Source: Metaphire vulgaris
Taxonomy: Eukaryota; Annelida; Clitellata; Crassiclitellata; Megascolecidae
DNA length: 64,000 nt
Direction of reading: 5' to 3'
Assembly: GCA_018105865.1 (NCBI GenBank)
Contig: CM030861.1
Location: forward strand, 2,732,984-2,796,983
Part shown: piece by piece, positions 10,977 through 23,527 of the stretch
Layout of the letters: each line of letters opens with the position of its first letter
How positions within the stretch are numbered: position 1 is the first letter of the stretch
Notes under the pieces: model-generated
The model's database searches: none
The model's input: the letters and a program-made list of their open reading frames with translations, nothing else
What the model was told of the DNA's origin: nothing
Position numbers and translations under genes: made by a program

Positions 10977-11747
10977 TTAAGAAACAGGAAGGATTTAAGC
11001 TTAGACCTGAAGACTTGAGGAAATAATGCGGGAATTATAGGAAATGAGGAATCAGATTTTATTGTTTTAAAGTGTCCAAGTCTGCGGAGGGAAGCTGGGA
11101 TCGAGTTCCAAAGTTCAGGTGAGGCGTATGAGAAGGCACGGTTGCAAATTTTCAGGGATGACTGATTGAGTGGGCGTGACAGAGTGAGGTAAGATGATGA
11201 ACGTGTGGGTCGAGGACGCTGAGGGGTTAATAGTGATCTAAGGTAGACAGGTTTTGATGACTGAAGTGAGCTATATGTAAATTAAGTGTTATTATCTTAT
11301 ATTGGATACGTTCAGTTATTTTAAGCCAATGTAATGATTTTAGTATGGGTGAAATATGAGAGAATTTAGGTGACTTAGTAACAGCACGAGCAAGTGCATT
11401 TTGTATTGATTGCAATTTGTTGATAGAGGCTTTGGGAAGGTTATAGTAGAGGGAGTTACAATAATCTAATTTGGAGTGGACTATTGAGGTGGCAATTGTG
11501 GAGGCAGTTTTAGTATCTAGGCAAGGGCGTATAGGCGGCGAAGGTCACGGATATGAACATAGCAGGCTTTTGATAGTTGGGAGATTTGAAGTGAGCTATA
11601 TATGTAAGTGTTATTATCTATGCCCTACTGCTACATCCCCCACCACTACATCCTCCCCACTGCTATATTTCTCAACAACTACATCCCCCCAAGCTCGACA
11701 TATTGCCCCCAGTGCACTGCTCCAGGTCACAAATCGCACCCTGAATA

Positions 11748-11896
11748 TAACTTACGGGAATAATCGAAAATTAATCGCGATTTCGATTTTTTCTGTCGAT
11801 TGTCGATTATTTCGATTTATTTAATAATCGTGTCGATTTCGATTTCGGTTTTTCCAAAAATCGCGATTTCGATTTCGATTAATCGATCCACCTCTA
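11748..11896. mobile_element. Terminal fragment of hAT family D (CGATCCACCTCTA end)
   Basis: Repetitive AATCG/CGATT sequence ending CGATCCACCTCTA. It is the reverse complement of the left end of the hAT element at 61212-62771. Only one end is present; there is no target duplication. Confidence 0.65.
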
Positions 11897-11934
11897 CTTT
11901 GTACACTGTATTCTATGGTCTAGCTAGCTACTAG

Positions 11935-12955
11935 CCTACTACCTACTACTATTTCGTCATGGATGTCATCTAACCTCCTTGCTCTTAATCCATCCAAGAC
12001 TGAATTCCTCTTAATAGGTTAATTTACCCCAACAAGTTAAAAAAATTGACAGTCCCAAGCTAGTCCTGACTCCAGATACCACAATAACCCCTGCTCCAAC
12101 TGCAAAAAATCTTGGTTTCAAAATTGATTCATCCCTAAATTTAGAATCACAGATCTCCCAACTATCGAAATCCTGCTATGCCCATATTCGTGATCTACGT
12201 CGCCTCCGTCCTTGCCTTGACACCAAAACTGCATCCACAATCGCCACTTCAATAGTCCATTCCAAACTGGATTACTGCAACTCTCTTTACTATAACCTCC
12301 CAAAATTTAAACCTCCATCAACAAATTACAATCAATTCAAAATGCACTAGCCCGAGCAGTAACCAAATCACCAAAGTTCTGCCATATTTCACCCATACTG
12401 AAGACATTACACTGGCTTAAAATATCCGAACGTATACAGTACAAGATAATAACGATTACTTACAGTTCACTTCATTCGTCAAAACCGGTTTACCTTCGTA
12501 AACTCTTAACGCCTCAGCCTCCCCGACCTGCACGATCATCATCTCATCTCACACTTTCACGCCCGTTAAATCAGTCATCACTCAAAATCTGCAACCGCGC
12601 TTTCTCATACGCCGCACCAGAACTTTGGAACTCAATTCCAGCCTCCCTCCGCAGCCTACGACATGGTCAAACAATAAGCTCCGAATCCTCATTTCCTTTA
12701 ATTCCTTCACTGTCTCTTCAAACCTTTAGGTCTAAACTTAAAACCTTCCTATTCGAAAAGTCATATCCCCCATAGCAACAACAACCTGACCCGCCGCCTC
12801 ATAGATACACTGACCTTTGCCCGGCCGACAAACCACCCTGGCTATAGCTATTTCAAGAAAGATTAAGCGCATAAGAATAAGCAGCTACTGCTGTGCTGCT
12901 TTCCGGGGCGCTGTAGAAGTTTACGAGATTTTACTTACTTACTTACTTACAAAGA
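11935..12955 (+). mobile_element. CR1-like LINE 3' end, plus orientation
   Basis: The longest copy of this LINE's coding tail. Segments in order: LLALNPSKTEFLLIG, QNALARAVTKSPKFCHISPI, LKTLHWLKISERIQYKI, SSHLTLSRPLNQSSLKICN, FSYAAPELWNSIPASLR and FRSKLKTFLFEKSYPP, then a 3' UTR ending TTTACTTACTTACTTAC. Frameshifts and stops break the upstream part. The tail units are TTAC repeats. Confidence 0.85.
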
Positions 12956-13101
12956 TTGCAAGGAGTCTGTTTTTTTGTTGGTCCTAGTTTTTAGAAAGGT
13001 TCCAGTGGCGTCTCCTCTTCGTTTAGTCGTAATCTCGTAGAACGTAAGGGAAGTTTATTTGAGGAGAGAAATTTCGGTTTTGTCGAAGGAAGAAGACGGG
13101 A

Positions 13102-13280
13102 ATGGAGAAGGTAGAGCTGGCTCCTCTGCGGCCGTTGGACGAGTTCCTCTGGGAGTCTGCGCGTTTCCAGGTCCCGGCGATCAATGATCCGGAGCGTTGG
13201 GCGAATAGAGTGACGAGCAATCTACTCTACTATCAGACCAACTACATGATCCTGGCGATCGTCATCTTCCTTCTCGTTGG
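13102..13280 (+). CDS. ARL6IP5: ARL6IP5 exon 1
   Basis: ATG at 13102 in the context GGGAATGG. The exon encodes MEKVELAPL through the first half of the first hydrophobic hairpin (VIFLLVG) and ends after two bases of a Gly codon. The donor is GTTGAA, weak but the only choice that joins in phase to exon 2 at the position where the vertebrate protein reads IVGFLSP. Confidence 0.85.
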
Positions 13281-15236
13281 GTTGAAACTAATTCTTTTAG
13301 TTTACTATCAAACAAATTATGTCACTAAATTGCACAGCGCAGTTGTAGTGAATCAATTATGGATACACGGAATCGTGGCCATGAATCAATAATTCGTAAA
13401 CTGAACTTTTCTAGAACTACTCAAAGGCTGGACTGATATCCATGCCTAAATTTATTGTTTTAAAGATGGGCGGATGTTTACTATAGAAATTAATATCATT
13501 AAATGTTATGATATTTGCAGAGTTTGCACTTGGCCAAAAATTTACAGCATAGGTGCAGCACAGTCTTATGGATTACCCAAATATATGCATGTTTTGCACA
13601 CCAAACATACATACAAACCTCAAGAAAGTGGATGAAGTGATTTTGGGCAATGAACCCCCTTTACCAGTGATTAAAATTTTTTAATTTGTTACCATGGTGG
13701 CCATGGTAACAGATTTTTACACGTATTATTTTGAAATAGTTTAAATGCTTCAGAATTTGAAATTTAGAAGCTGAAAAAACATTCAAAATTTAAAATAAAT
13801 GTCAAATTTTGTGTCCCTTTATCACTCTTATGTCCTCAAGGTACTTTCCCGTTATCTGGACCCCAGTGAAGAGATACTAAGAAATGCTTAGGGTTAGGGT
13901 GGTGGTTAGGGTTAGTGTTAGGGTTATGGTTAGGCTAAAACTCGAACCCTCACCCTAACCCTAATATCTCTTCACTGGGGTCCGGATAACGGGAAAGTAC
14001 CGTCCTCAATTACTGAATTTTTCCATGGAAGTCGAAAGAATGAGTTCTTACTAACGCTATCGAAAAGGCCACTCACTATAGCAAAGGAACTCCAGTTCAA
14101 GATCATAAAATTTCATTCTACAATGGAAGCCAGAAACTTCATAATCGCTCTAATTCCACTTGCAAATCCTGGAGCTGCCAGAGGTGTGCGGACCAAAAAA
14201 TTGGAGACCGCGAATTATCCAGATCCACCAAGTTTTGATACGCATAGGATCCGCATCCGCGAGTGTTTCCGCTGTCAGGAGCCGCGGAGGATCTGAATCC
14301 GCAGATAGTAAATAAGTCTTATGTTTACTATCACCCTCTCCCCCTTAATTTCTGCAAACCTAGGACTGTACTTCAATATTATAAGCAGTAAAATTATGTG
14401 CCTATGTCATATCTGAATAATGTATATTGGACAACAGAGTAATCATCACACCTCGACCAGTACAAAGCAAATTTAGGCAATAAATTGGTTACTTCATAAC
14501 CAAGGAGCTCCAAATTTCCCAATACCTCTTCAAATTACCAACAACGTTGTCATAGTGTTGGGTGTCATATATCTATTACATCTATACATTATTACATTAT
14601 TATATCTATACATCTATTAATGACTTGTAATTAAAACCCCCATTCGGCAGGCACAGACACAGACGATGCGGGTTGTTTGGTCTTTGGACTTGTCTGAAGT
14701 TGTCTCCCGTGAGTGAGTCCGATCTCTGATGTTAACCACCTAACTTAGTGTTTCTGTTGATCAAAGCGGTATGGCAAAGGTTATGTGAATGCCCATAAAA
14801 TGGATACACAATGGATACACTAGATACACATTTAATGATGCTCACTAATATAAATTCAATCTGGGCATTGCTATTACTGTATATGCTGTTGTAAACTGAA
14901 TGATGATCTTTAATAATTTTAAAAATCACTCATCTTTATTGCAACATTTCTTATCATTCAAATAATATCCAAGGACACGGCCAATGTGATGTTATGAAAC
15001 TGTTTTGGTTTCTGGAGAATGGTGTCTGATGTTGCAGATGATCTGCAGATGTTGTGTGTATTTGCTATTTGCAAGGCCTTAAGCTTGCTTACAGCTGGTT
15101 TTTCTTTCAGAAATACTTGAGTGCAATACAATATATTGATGATTTGAATGACATTTAAAGTGATTAATGCTCAGTCACCTTTAAAGAGAGTATTCTAGCA
15201 TCTCTAACTGTTACTAATAATTTGTGTATGTGTGTA

Positions 15237-15327
<91 letters not shown>

Positions 15328-18240
15328 TACGAGGTCGTAACACAAATAAGTTATGAAATGAAGCAGTTTAGTTAGTCTTTACAATGGAACAAATCTGAAA
15401 TAATATACATTTTGTACAGAATTTAATGACAAACAGAATATCGTTTCATAAATACTCGTATAACATCGACATGATTTCTATGACATTACAAGCACGTATA
15501 ACACAGTAAGTCTGTGAATTATTTTGCCAAACAATGTTTTCTGTCACAAATGCTGCATTGAACATTTTCATCTAATGAGCATCTAATGAATCAGTGAAAA
15601 GATGTAAGAGTAAATGTTTTAGATGTAAATTTTGAAATTACTGTTTCATTTTTCGACCTATCCACCTTGCTTGTTTAAACATTTGTCCCACCGAGCAACA
15701 AGTTTCTCAATGCCCACTTAGAAAAACAATGCTGGCTGCAGCTTGAGCCACTGACTAATGGCCTTTTGCTTCTCCGCATCTGAGGCAAATTTCTGGCCAA
15801 CCAACATTTTTTCACGGAACCAAAAAGATAATAGGTCACTGGGTGCTAAGTCAGAGCTATATGGAGGATGTTGTAACACCACTAACCCCAGATTGTTAAC
15901 AGTTTGCAATGGCTGACGTTTTTCCTTGCAGATTGCATTTAACGGCAATGTCATCACCATATTCAATGTTTACAGATATTAATTAGTCATTGTGATGGCA
16001 TGACCATAAACTTTGTCAGGGTTGTTCAAAATAAAATTTTCTTCAAGACGTATATTTCGGATTTCTTTTGTTGTGAAAACTAACTAGACTGCATCGTTTT
16101 GTAACTTATATATGGAACAACCCTCTTGCTAATATTGGCTTCACTGCATATCATTTGAAGTGGTGCACTTAACAGATGAGCAGGAGATGCTTATTGTGTG
16201 TTTGGATGAATTTGGTTTCAGAGTGTTCCACCCTGTCCAGATGATATTTGGGTTCCTGTCAGTGGCTGCCATATTTGGCATTTTCGTCTATTTGTCCAAC
16301 AACCAAGCTCAGTTGCGTCGGTTCAAGAGACAGCATCCTGGGGTCTGCACGGCAGCCATATTGGCTTGTGGTTACGTTGTCATCCACCTCTTTGGATCCG
16401 TGATTGTATTTCTGTTTGGAATTGCACTTCCTCTCTTTGGTTAGTCTGGTATATTTCAGGAATTAACATTTTAGAGGTTTTCAAGAATTAACCATTTTAA
16501 AGTGTGACCAAATGTTAAGTACTGATGGCATTTTGAAGTCCATTATTTGAAATTTTGCAAGGCAAGCATTTCACTTTGACTAATGATTGCCTCTAAAAGG
16601 GCAGAAACGATGAAGTCATAAGGCAAAGACTGGTAAGTTTGAGTTAATTATTTTGATGTAATATTTTTACCCGTGTCAAGGCTTTTGCATGATATTTGAT
16701 CAGTTTCAGTCACAAGATTACATTTTATCTTGAAATATAGAATTCATCATTACAACTTTAAATTGATTTTTGTCTTGTGATCTTGAGATAAAAAGTTGTA
16801 GCAGTTTTTAGGACATGAACTCAGTTTTCTTGGTTCTCTTGTTTCATTTTATACAATAGACCTTTTGTGAACACTTCTTTAAGATTTTATCAACACTTGC
16901 CATCTTTATGCTAGTGATACATGGCTGTTCATTGCTCTCAATTACAAAATGTCATCGTAATCTCTGGAAAACGTATCTGCTTCATTGCTGGATGTGGAAT
17001 GATAGACTTGCTTTTAACGTGTTGGAAACTGAATTGCTTCTCTTTGGAACACTACATCATCACATTTACTTTAATGAAATTATTTCTGTAGAATTTGATA
17101 ATGCATTGGTATTACCAGTTCACTGGATTATTGCAATTGTTTGCACAGTAGTGTGACCAAAAGCAGTTTGCACAAGCCATCACTAAAAGTCCTAAGTTGA
17201 ATTTCACTAAACATGTTGTTGAATATTTTTGCTGGTTACACCTCTTGAGTTGATAATTATTTGTTAAGAGAATTCATTAATTCTCATAACATCACAGACA
17301 GAACACTGTCAGTACTTGGAACTAAAGATGACTTCAGTGCCCAAAATGTTGGGCTCTTGTAAAATTCTGAATCTTGTATATATTTTGGAAACTGAATTGG
17401 GTTTTGTGTGAGTTTAGCATCTCTTGGTGCTCTTATTTGACTGCTTGATATGTCAACCTGAGTTTAATCAGCTGGTTTATGCACAGCTGATGCTAACCAT
17501 TTATATAATGTAATAGTACAGGGGTGTCTAACATAGGGGCCACGGGCCACATATGGCCAGCGAAAGCTTTTCATCCGGGCCGCTTGTACGTGGTTGAATA
17601 CACATGTGAGCAGTTGTTTTCTGTTATGAACGTGAACAAGTCTAAATACCGTTTGAAACTCAGTGACACTCCTTTGAATGCCTTCAGGCAACAAAAATAA
17701 TTATGACTACAACACGTGAAGTTCAACAAGGATGTGTTGTAATTAAAAAATACTTTTATTTTCATAAAAAGAATCACAAAAATGTAATACTAAAAGTTTG
17801 TTCTCAGTAATTTTTGTAAACTGTTTTGTGTAATAGGCCTAATGCAGTCCATGTTAATATTATGTACAAATCCGGCCCATGCAACCACAGACTTATGTGG
17901 CCGCTATATGACATGAGTTTGACACCCCTGCAATAGTAGTACTTCGTTTGGTTATTTTGAGTGCATGATAACGGTTCAGTGTTCACCTTAAATGCTGCAT
18001 ACTAAAATGAGTTTGAAAAGTGGTAAAACTATTAGGTGAGTTCATTTTGCAAGATTATTGAACTATTCTAGCATTCCTTTTATCTTATTTTATTTTGTAG
18101 TTATTCTTGTTCATGCAAGCCTAAGATTGCGCAATCTGAAAAGCAAAATCACCAACAAGGTGGAGTACGTTGGACTGCATCGCACTCCAATGGGCGTCCT
18201 GCTTGAAGCCCTCGGTATGGAGTCTGAAGCTGGATCGTAA
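13102..18240 (+). CDS. ARL6IP5: PRA1 family protein 3 (ARL6IP5/PRAF3), complete 3-exon gene
   Basis: Three exons (13102-13280, 16222-16439, 18101-18240) join in phase to 537 nt, 178 aa (vertebrate ARL6IP5 is about 188). ARL6IP5 is an ER and Golgi membrane protein of the PRA1/Yip family, linked to Rab/Arl6 traffic and to restraint of glutamate transport. The sequence begins MEKVELAPLRPLDEFLW and has the family hallmark SNLLYYQTNY (residues ~43-52), hydrophobic segments in two hairpin pairs (ILAIVIFLLVG, IFGFLSVAAIFGIFV, then AAILACGYVVI and FGSVIVFLFGIALPLF), and the signature HASLRLRNLKSK near residue 140, followed by RTPMGVLLEAL. Intron 1 contains a mariner relic; intron 2 contains a hAT MITE. 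AATAAA sites at 19337 and 19444 are possible polyadenylation signals. Confidence 0.9.
13840..14001. mobile_element. Foldback MITE with TTAGGG-like core
   Basis: The two arms, GGTACTTTCCCGTTATCTGG with ACCCCAGTGAAGAGATA and its reverse complement, are about 37 bp with one or two mismatches. An 8-bp target duplication GTCCTCAA flanks it (one copy just left, allowing for the shared G; the other at 14002-14009). The loop is made of degenerate GGTTAGGGTTAG units on the left and CCCTAACCC on the right. It lies in ARL6IP5 intron 1. Confidence 0.75.
15230..15321. repeat. (TG)n(TA)n microsatellite
   Basis: A TG run changes to a TA run of about 45 bases, directly before the mariner relic. Confidence 0.95.
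15331..16127 (-). mobile_element. Tc1/mariner-type relic with transposase C-terminal fragment
   Basis: The minus strand at 15966-15718 encodes LQHPPYSSDLAPSD, the last catalytic block of mariner transposases (normally HPPYSPDLAPCD), then AEKQKAISQWLK and, after a stop, GIEKLVARWDKCLN. The N-terminal DNA-binding part and the first catalytic Asp blocks are gone. The outer ~75 bases at each side are imperfect inverted repeats of each other (GAGGTCGTAACAC..AAGTTATGAAATG against GAGGGTTGTTCCA..AAGTTACAAAACG). Inactive, in ARL6IP5 intron 1. Confidence 0.8.
16222..16439 (+). CDS. ARL6IP5: ARL6IP5 exon 2
   Basis: Acceptor GGTTTCAG, then VFHPVQMIFGFLSV to FLFGIALPLF, donor GTTAGT. It carries the second half of hairpin 1, the basic loop QLRRFKRQHPG and most of hairpin 2. 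Confidence 0.88.
17519..17930. mobile_element. hAT MITE (CAGGGGTGTC family)
   Basis: Ends CAGGGGTGTCTAAC and GTTTGACACCCCTG with an 8-bp duplication, TAATAGTA and CAATAGTA (7 of 8). Same family as 2100-3076 but without the inserted LINE. Located in ARL6IP5 intron 2. Confidence 0.85.
18101..18240 (+). CDS. ARL6IP5: ARL6IP5 exon 3 (stop exon)
   Basis: Acceptor TATTTTGTAG, then VILVHASLRLRNLKSK and RTPMGVLLEALGMESEAGS, stop TAA at 18238-18240. The HASLRLRNL signature is near-identical to vertebrate ARL6IP5. Confidence 0.9.
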
Positions 18241-21030
18241 AATAATGCATTGTGAATTTTGTGTATGTGTGTAGTAGAAAATCTCAAATTTTATTTCAAG
18301 CTTAAAGCTATTAGCTGCTGTAGTGAATTCTGCTGTAAAGGCTGCATTTGCCATTGGTGTTATTACTTTGCTTACTGCCATTTATTGTCTACTGGTTATT
18401 TTTCTGTAAATGCAATGTTTTGATTAATTATTGTAATATAGGAAATGTTCATCCTTGGCTGGGCTAAACTGTTAAGAATGTGCAGGAGTTTCTATATTGT
18501 ATAATTTTTATTTATAGCATGTGTTTAATTAGTAGATTCTTAAATGATTTGTATTATTTTATTGATCAAAACACATCATCATGAGTTCTCATTAATATAA
18601 CGTCATACCCAATATTTGTCAAAGCATTTATGGGAACCTTGTTCTTCTTTTCATATTTGATTAAATTTGATGTGGAATTTGGAGATTGCTGTGTGAAATT
18701 TTTGAAACCTGATCCATTATAAAACTCGACATTTTGATGTGCGTGCATGCATGTGTGTGGTTATTAAGGCTTGATTAATTTATTATAAATCAGTGTAAGA
18801 GGGTCACTAACAAGTTGGTACCATGTTCAACTCGATCTGAAGAATATAGGTTTGAACATCCGCCAAGGAGACGTTCACAGTTTTCTCAGTCATTGATCTT
18901 CAGGTGATTACTCAACTGGATGAGGTGTTCACCTTGGGCAAGTTCATTGGAGGACATGCATTGTCGCCTGTCTCTGATGTTAAGTCCTTTTGCTTTGAGA
19001 TAGCTCTGTGACTTAAATGGCTTTTGGTCCTAAATGTTATTTTTTGAGTCTATGGAAAGGTATTTTGTTTCTGCTTAATTTGGGGGCCAGCACAACGGCC
19101 TGTATTTACTCCACTCGAAATCTGTGGCTACTGCATGGATTATATGATGTCTTGCACGGATGATAGTGTCTTGCATGATTATTAGATTGTCAGTGCATGA
19201 CAAAACATTTTAACTTATGAACATATCTTATTAAGTAGATATATTCAAACAAAAAACTGAATAATGTAGAGTCTACATCATTGCATATGTTTTTAAAGTG
19301 GCTCTAGGCTTGCTTACTTTGAAGCTATTCATAATGAATAAAAATTAGAAACCAAACAATATTTAAATGAAAAACATTTCAGTACAGAAATTGGCAGATG
19401 ACCAAAAGTTGTTTGTGTGTACAGTATCTATACTCTGTGAACCAATAAAAACCATGCCGCTGTGTATTTGTCCATAACTTTGACAAATGTGAACCAGTTT
19501 TCACTGTTTGACTCAGAAATGAATGGGGACAATGTCATATATATATATTATTTATGACACCCTTAACGTGTAGCAACTATATTTAGTAAAACTAAAACAA
19601 GCAGAAAAATAACAAAACTGTCATGTAAGACATATATATAATGTTTTACTTGTTCCCAAAATGTTCTGAATTTAATGAATGAATTAAAGCAAAGTTATAA
19701 CAAGTCGAAGCTCAAAGCAAATGCTCAAAGTGTCCTTCTCTTGGGGCCACAGTTCTGGTGGAATGAATGCTGTGTTTGCAACTTGTCGTTAAACCATTAT
19801 CCGACCAAGGATACTAGGATTTAAAATATATCTATGCCAAATGTGATCCTATTTTCAAAATTTGGAAATGTTTTGTTCCAAATAAATTTCCCTGCATCTT
19901 TGCCACTCACAAAAGATAGGTTGCCACTCAAAAATGTTAGCTGCGAGCTTTAAAAAAATATTTGATTTTTTTAGGGCGTCTGTATTAGGCTGGAGAGTGG
20001 TCCCTTCCCAAATTCTGTATATTTCTGCATGGATGGTTAGAAAGAGGAATATGAATGCAGAAGAATGGTGCGTACCTCATCATTTTAGTTTTCATATAGC
20101 CTGAGATATAACAAGCTGAAAATCCAATATTAGCCTACATGAAAATATGTAAAAACGCTGGTACTCTCAGGGACTTTTCCGCTTGTTTTAGTTTGACTAG
20201 GTATGATTGCTACACGTCAAGGGCGTCGTAAATAATATATATGACATTGTAACCTAACCTACATTTTCTGAGTCAAATAGTGAAAACATTTTAAAGTCAG
20301 TTCACAATTGCCAAGGTTATGAGCAAATATACAGTGGCATAGTTTTTATTGGCTCACCGTGTACATATGCACATATATCTGTTTGTACTGTATATACTGT
20401 ATATTCCATTTGACAGGGGTGGTGGGTGGTTTGACTTGCTGAAGTGCAAAAACATTTTTGATGTACCCTGCACAACATTTTTGAAAATTACACACACACA
20501 TATATATATATACACACCGGGGTATATGGTATACAGTGTGTGTGTCAAATGATGGGCTTAGGAAAGCACCTTGGGATATATGTTAAACCATATTGAGACA
20601 ATATGACACAACTGCCTAGTTGAATTCTCATGAAGTTCTCAGTTTTTATAATTTTGTGCTCAAAACACGACTTAATTCCTTATAAATTTACGGTTTTTGC
20701 TACAAACTATTAGAATGCCACTTTTATCTCATCAGTGTATATGTGTGTCGTGTCTTTTGAACTTTCTAACTTTTAGACTAAACAGTGCATTGATTTAACT
20801 TCCTTTAAATGACATTTCAACCATTCCTTTTCACCGTAATTAATTGTAGTCCATAGAATTGTATACAGTGTTGCATTTTGTCCTTTATTGCCATTTATCA
20901 TGTATTTATCAGTAGTTAAATGACACATTAAATGCATTTGTAGTCTTGGAAATTTATTACCGTTGAATAGCATTATTTCAATTATTCCTCTTTGGTACAA
21001 AAACCCTGAGATGCTTTACAGCCTAACAGT
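18241..21030. other. AT-rich stretch, ARL6IP5 3' UTR then intergenic
   Basis: The first ~1.2 kb may be ARL6IP5 3' UTR (AATAAA at 19337 and 19444). Beyond that only short TA and TG runs and no supported gene. Confidence 0.4.
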
Positions 21031-21227
21031 GGCGTCATTTCACACTTTTCTTGGGGGGGGCGAGAAATTTTGTAAAATTTTCTTTTAAATTTTTTTAATT
21101 TTTAGACAGAAGGATATTGGAAAGTTTTTTTTGACTAAGTTTGAGTTTGAGAAGAAAAAAGTTGAACGATCAGATTTCTTAGGTAGACTGGTTTTTTTTG
21201 CCTCCCCAAACGCAAGTGACGTCCCTG
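21031..21227. mobile_element. Possible hAT MITE family C (CAGTGGCGTCATTT)
   Basis: Left end CAGTGGCGTCATTTCAC and right end AAGTGACGTCCCTG are related inverted ends. No clean target duplication remains. Related to the better-supported copy at 28229-28326. Confidence 0.45.
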
Positions 21228-21467
21228 TTTTGTTTTTTTTTGCACATTAATACATTATAGATTAATATTTTCATTTCCTTGAGGAACTATTGAAGTGGCA
21301 GCCGCACGTAGATCCTCAAATGACGCCTCTGCAGCCTAATGCTAGAGCCTTCAAAAACACTAATTACTCTAGGCATGAGTGGATGATCATATTAATTTTA
21401 TTAAACTGGTTGAATAGGTTGATTGTTCAACAAAGAATGACATTTGTTGAGCAGTCAACCTCAAAAC

Positions 21468-22052
21468 TAGAGCTGTACCGATTGCACATTTTGCAATGGA
21501 TGAAGGTTTTTGGACAAATAGAATAATATTTTTGGAGTTAGGTTTGATTGTTCCGATTTCCGATTGTTAGACAACCGATTGTTTTGCGATACCGATTGTC
21601 TGTCATATTCTCCAAATCGGGTGTTTTTAACGACTGCAGGAGTGCAATCAAATTGGAAGGAGCCATAAAGGTGCGGATCTTAGAGATTTTTCCAGAAAAA
21701 AATTAGCAAATGATTCAGCAGCATAAAATGGATTAAATGCACATCACAGTGTTCCCCTCTGTATACAGGTTCAATTCGAGGTTTGCCAAGAGATTCAATG
21801 AGCATAGTTGCCGTGTGTGTGCTTGATCATTAATGAATAATGCTTTTGCTATCAATACTTATTATGTCAAATTTTAAATTTCTATGTTCACTTTGTAATT
21901 TATAACCGATTGTTCCAATTATCCTAATAATCTGTCAGAAAACAAGTGTTACCGATTAATCGGCACCCGACTGGCGCCCGATTACCGATTGTTCCGATTG
22001 TCCTAATAATCGGTCCGATTATGAATGTTGCCGATTAATCGTTACAGCTCTA
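21468..22052. mobile_element. hAT element, TAGAGCTGTACCGATT ends, 585 bp
   Basis: Ends TAGAGCTGTACCGATT and CGATTAATCGTTACAGCTCTA are flanked by a perfect 8-bp duplication CTCAAAAC (21460-21467, 22053-22060). CCGATTGTTCCGATT-like subterminal repeats lie at both ends. No transposase is visible. Confidence 0.85.
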
Positions 22053-22360
22053 CTCAAAACTCTTGAACTGCTACTACATATTATTTTTCACATAGGTAGT
22101 AGGCATAGATTTATTATTATCACTAGATGCCGTCTATCTATGGCAGTCAGACCGAAGTTGACGCCAGTTTGCATTTGGTGTGTGTCAAGAAATGTTTACC
22201 TCACAGAAATAATTTATTACTTCACGAAAAGAGTCTTGATTAAATTAATGTGGCCAAGCTACAGAAGGCCACTGCATTAAGCGGGTGTAAAAATTAAAGT
22301 CAAGCCTTGATTCATTCAGCAACTCACGAGCTCAGCACAAGATGACTAGTGCCAGACGAT

Positions 22361-22533
22361 CAGTGGCGTAGCGAGGGGCAGTGGGGACGAACCGCCCCGG
22401 GCAGCACTTGCTCTGTGGGCGGCATTTTCGAAGATAAAGTTTTTTGCTTGTCAAGATTTTTGGGAGGTGTGATGGCCTTTTTGGTTGCCAGATTTTATCG
22501 CCCCAGACGGCACTTTGCCTCTCTACGCCGCTG
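22361..22533. mobile_element. hAT MITE family B (CAGTGGCGTAGCG)
   Basis: Ends CAGTGGCGTAGCGAGG and TCTACGCCGCTG with a perfect 8-bp duplication CAGACGAT (22353-22360, 22534-22541). Confidence 0.85.
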
Positions 22534-22607
22534 CAGACGATGTTAGCGTGGATCAAATAAAAATTAATATATAAACCACCTGTGACCGGCGTCGCTGCTT
22601 GCCTATA

Positions 22608-22717
22608 GGGGTCGTCCATAAATGACGTCACGCGATTTTGGCAGTTTTTACCCTTCCCCTCGTCACAAAAGTCAGTCGTCTAAAAAAATGACATCACAAC
22701 GCGTTAACTCCCCTCTC
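22608..22717. mobile_element. Fragment of palindromic AGGGGTCGTCCATAAATGACG repeat
   Basis: It starts AGGGGTCGTCCATAAATGAC as in the full element at 63253-63554 and contains GACGTCACGCGATTTTGGCA. The right end is degraded. Confidence 0.55.
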
Positions 22718-22822
22718 TTTAATGTCAAAATTACTGTTTCAATTGACTTATTTCTTGAATGAAGTGGGTACTGCGATGAATTCGTTTGAAAATATTCGTT
22801 ATAATTATTATAGTTGGGGTCG

Positions 22823-23012
22823 CAGTGGCAGCTCCACCGGGGGGGCTAGGGGGCCCGTGCCCCCTATTGAGTTCCTGCCCCCACCCAGTGGCCCCCCCTG
22901 TTGGGACCCTATACTTAATACTACATACCTAACAACAAATGGTTGGCTCCCATCATTAGAAGTTGCCACCCCAACGCCCTCCCCCACTTGCCAAATCCTA
23001 GAGCCGCCACTG
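22823..23012. mobile_element. hAT MITE family A
   Basis: CAGTGGCAGCTCCACC to GAGCCGCCACTG with perfect 8-bp duplication TGGGGTCG (22815-22822, 23013-23020). It is inserted into another repeat whose right end, GGTTGAGAACCGCTG at ~23063-23077, is a hAT terminus seen in many animals. Confidence 0.88.
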
Positions 23013-23527
23013 TGGGGTCGCCACATCATGGGGAATTGAATTTAAAGGGTCGCGGCACTAAACAGGTTGAGAACCGCTGCTATACAGAGATAAGCGCTTG
23101 AGCGCTAGACCCTACGTTCACTAGACTGAATATATAGAGTAGGCTACGGCGTGACGGAACTGACTTTGCCTTTTAAAATACGTTACCATAAACACCTAAA
23201 GCATCATATAGGTCTACAGTATGTTATATAGCATCACACCATTTGGCAAACCTAAGCATGAAACCGTGTTTGTTTAGGGACTGTTCTAGCAATGACCTAA
23301 TTAAAATATCTATTATAGAGTTTCTAGACAAACGGTGTCATGGGTAGGTTTGTCATCTGTGTTGCCATGCGATGCCATAGATATGCCTATTGTCTAAACG
23401 TCAGTTAGACTAAATTACTCATTCAGTCTAAATGACGCTTATAGCGGCTTAGGCACATCTAACAGTGGCGACGCCAGACGTTTGAGAGTGGGGGGGGTTA
23501 TGGTGAGCACGTTGAGTGGGTCTGGGG

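Larger units (their letters stand above)
8775..11600 (-). mobile_element. CR1-like LINE 3' end split by a piggyBac-like element
   Basis: The LINE 3' end occupies 8775-8967 and resumes at 10977 to about 11600. The two halves are continuous with the uninterrupted copy at 7485-8185 when the inserted 8968-10976 segment and one TTAA are removed. The minus strand of the right half encodes SLHWLKITERIQYKI and NALARAVTKSPKF. Confidence 0.8.

Noticed and set aside
13870..13965. Telomere or interstitial telomeric array
   Set aside because: The units are degenerate, few and enclosed in the arms of a foldback element with an 8-bp target duplication.
18058..18240. Independent 60-codon gene starting at the in-frame ATG at 18058
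   Set aside because: The first 43 bases belong to the intron; the rest is exon 3 of ARL6IP5.
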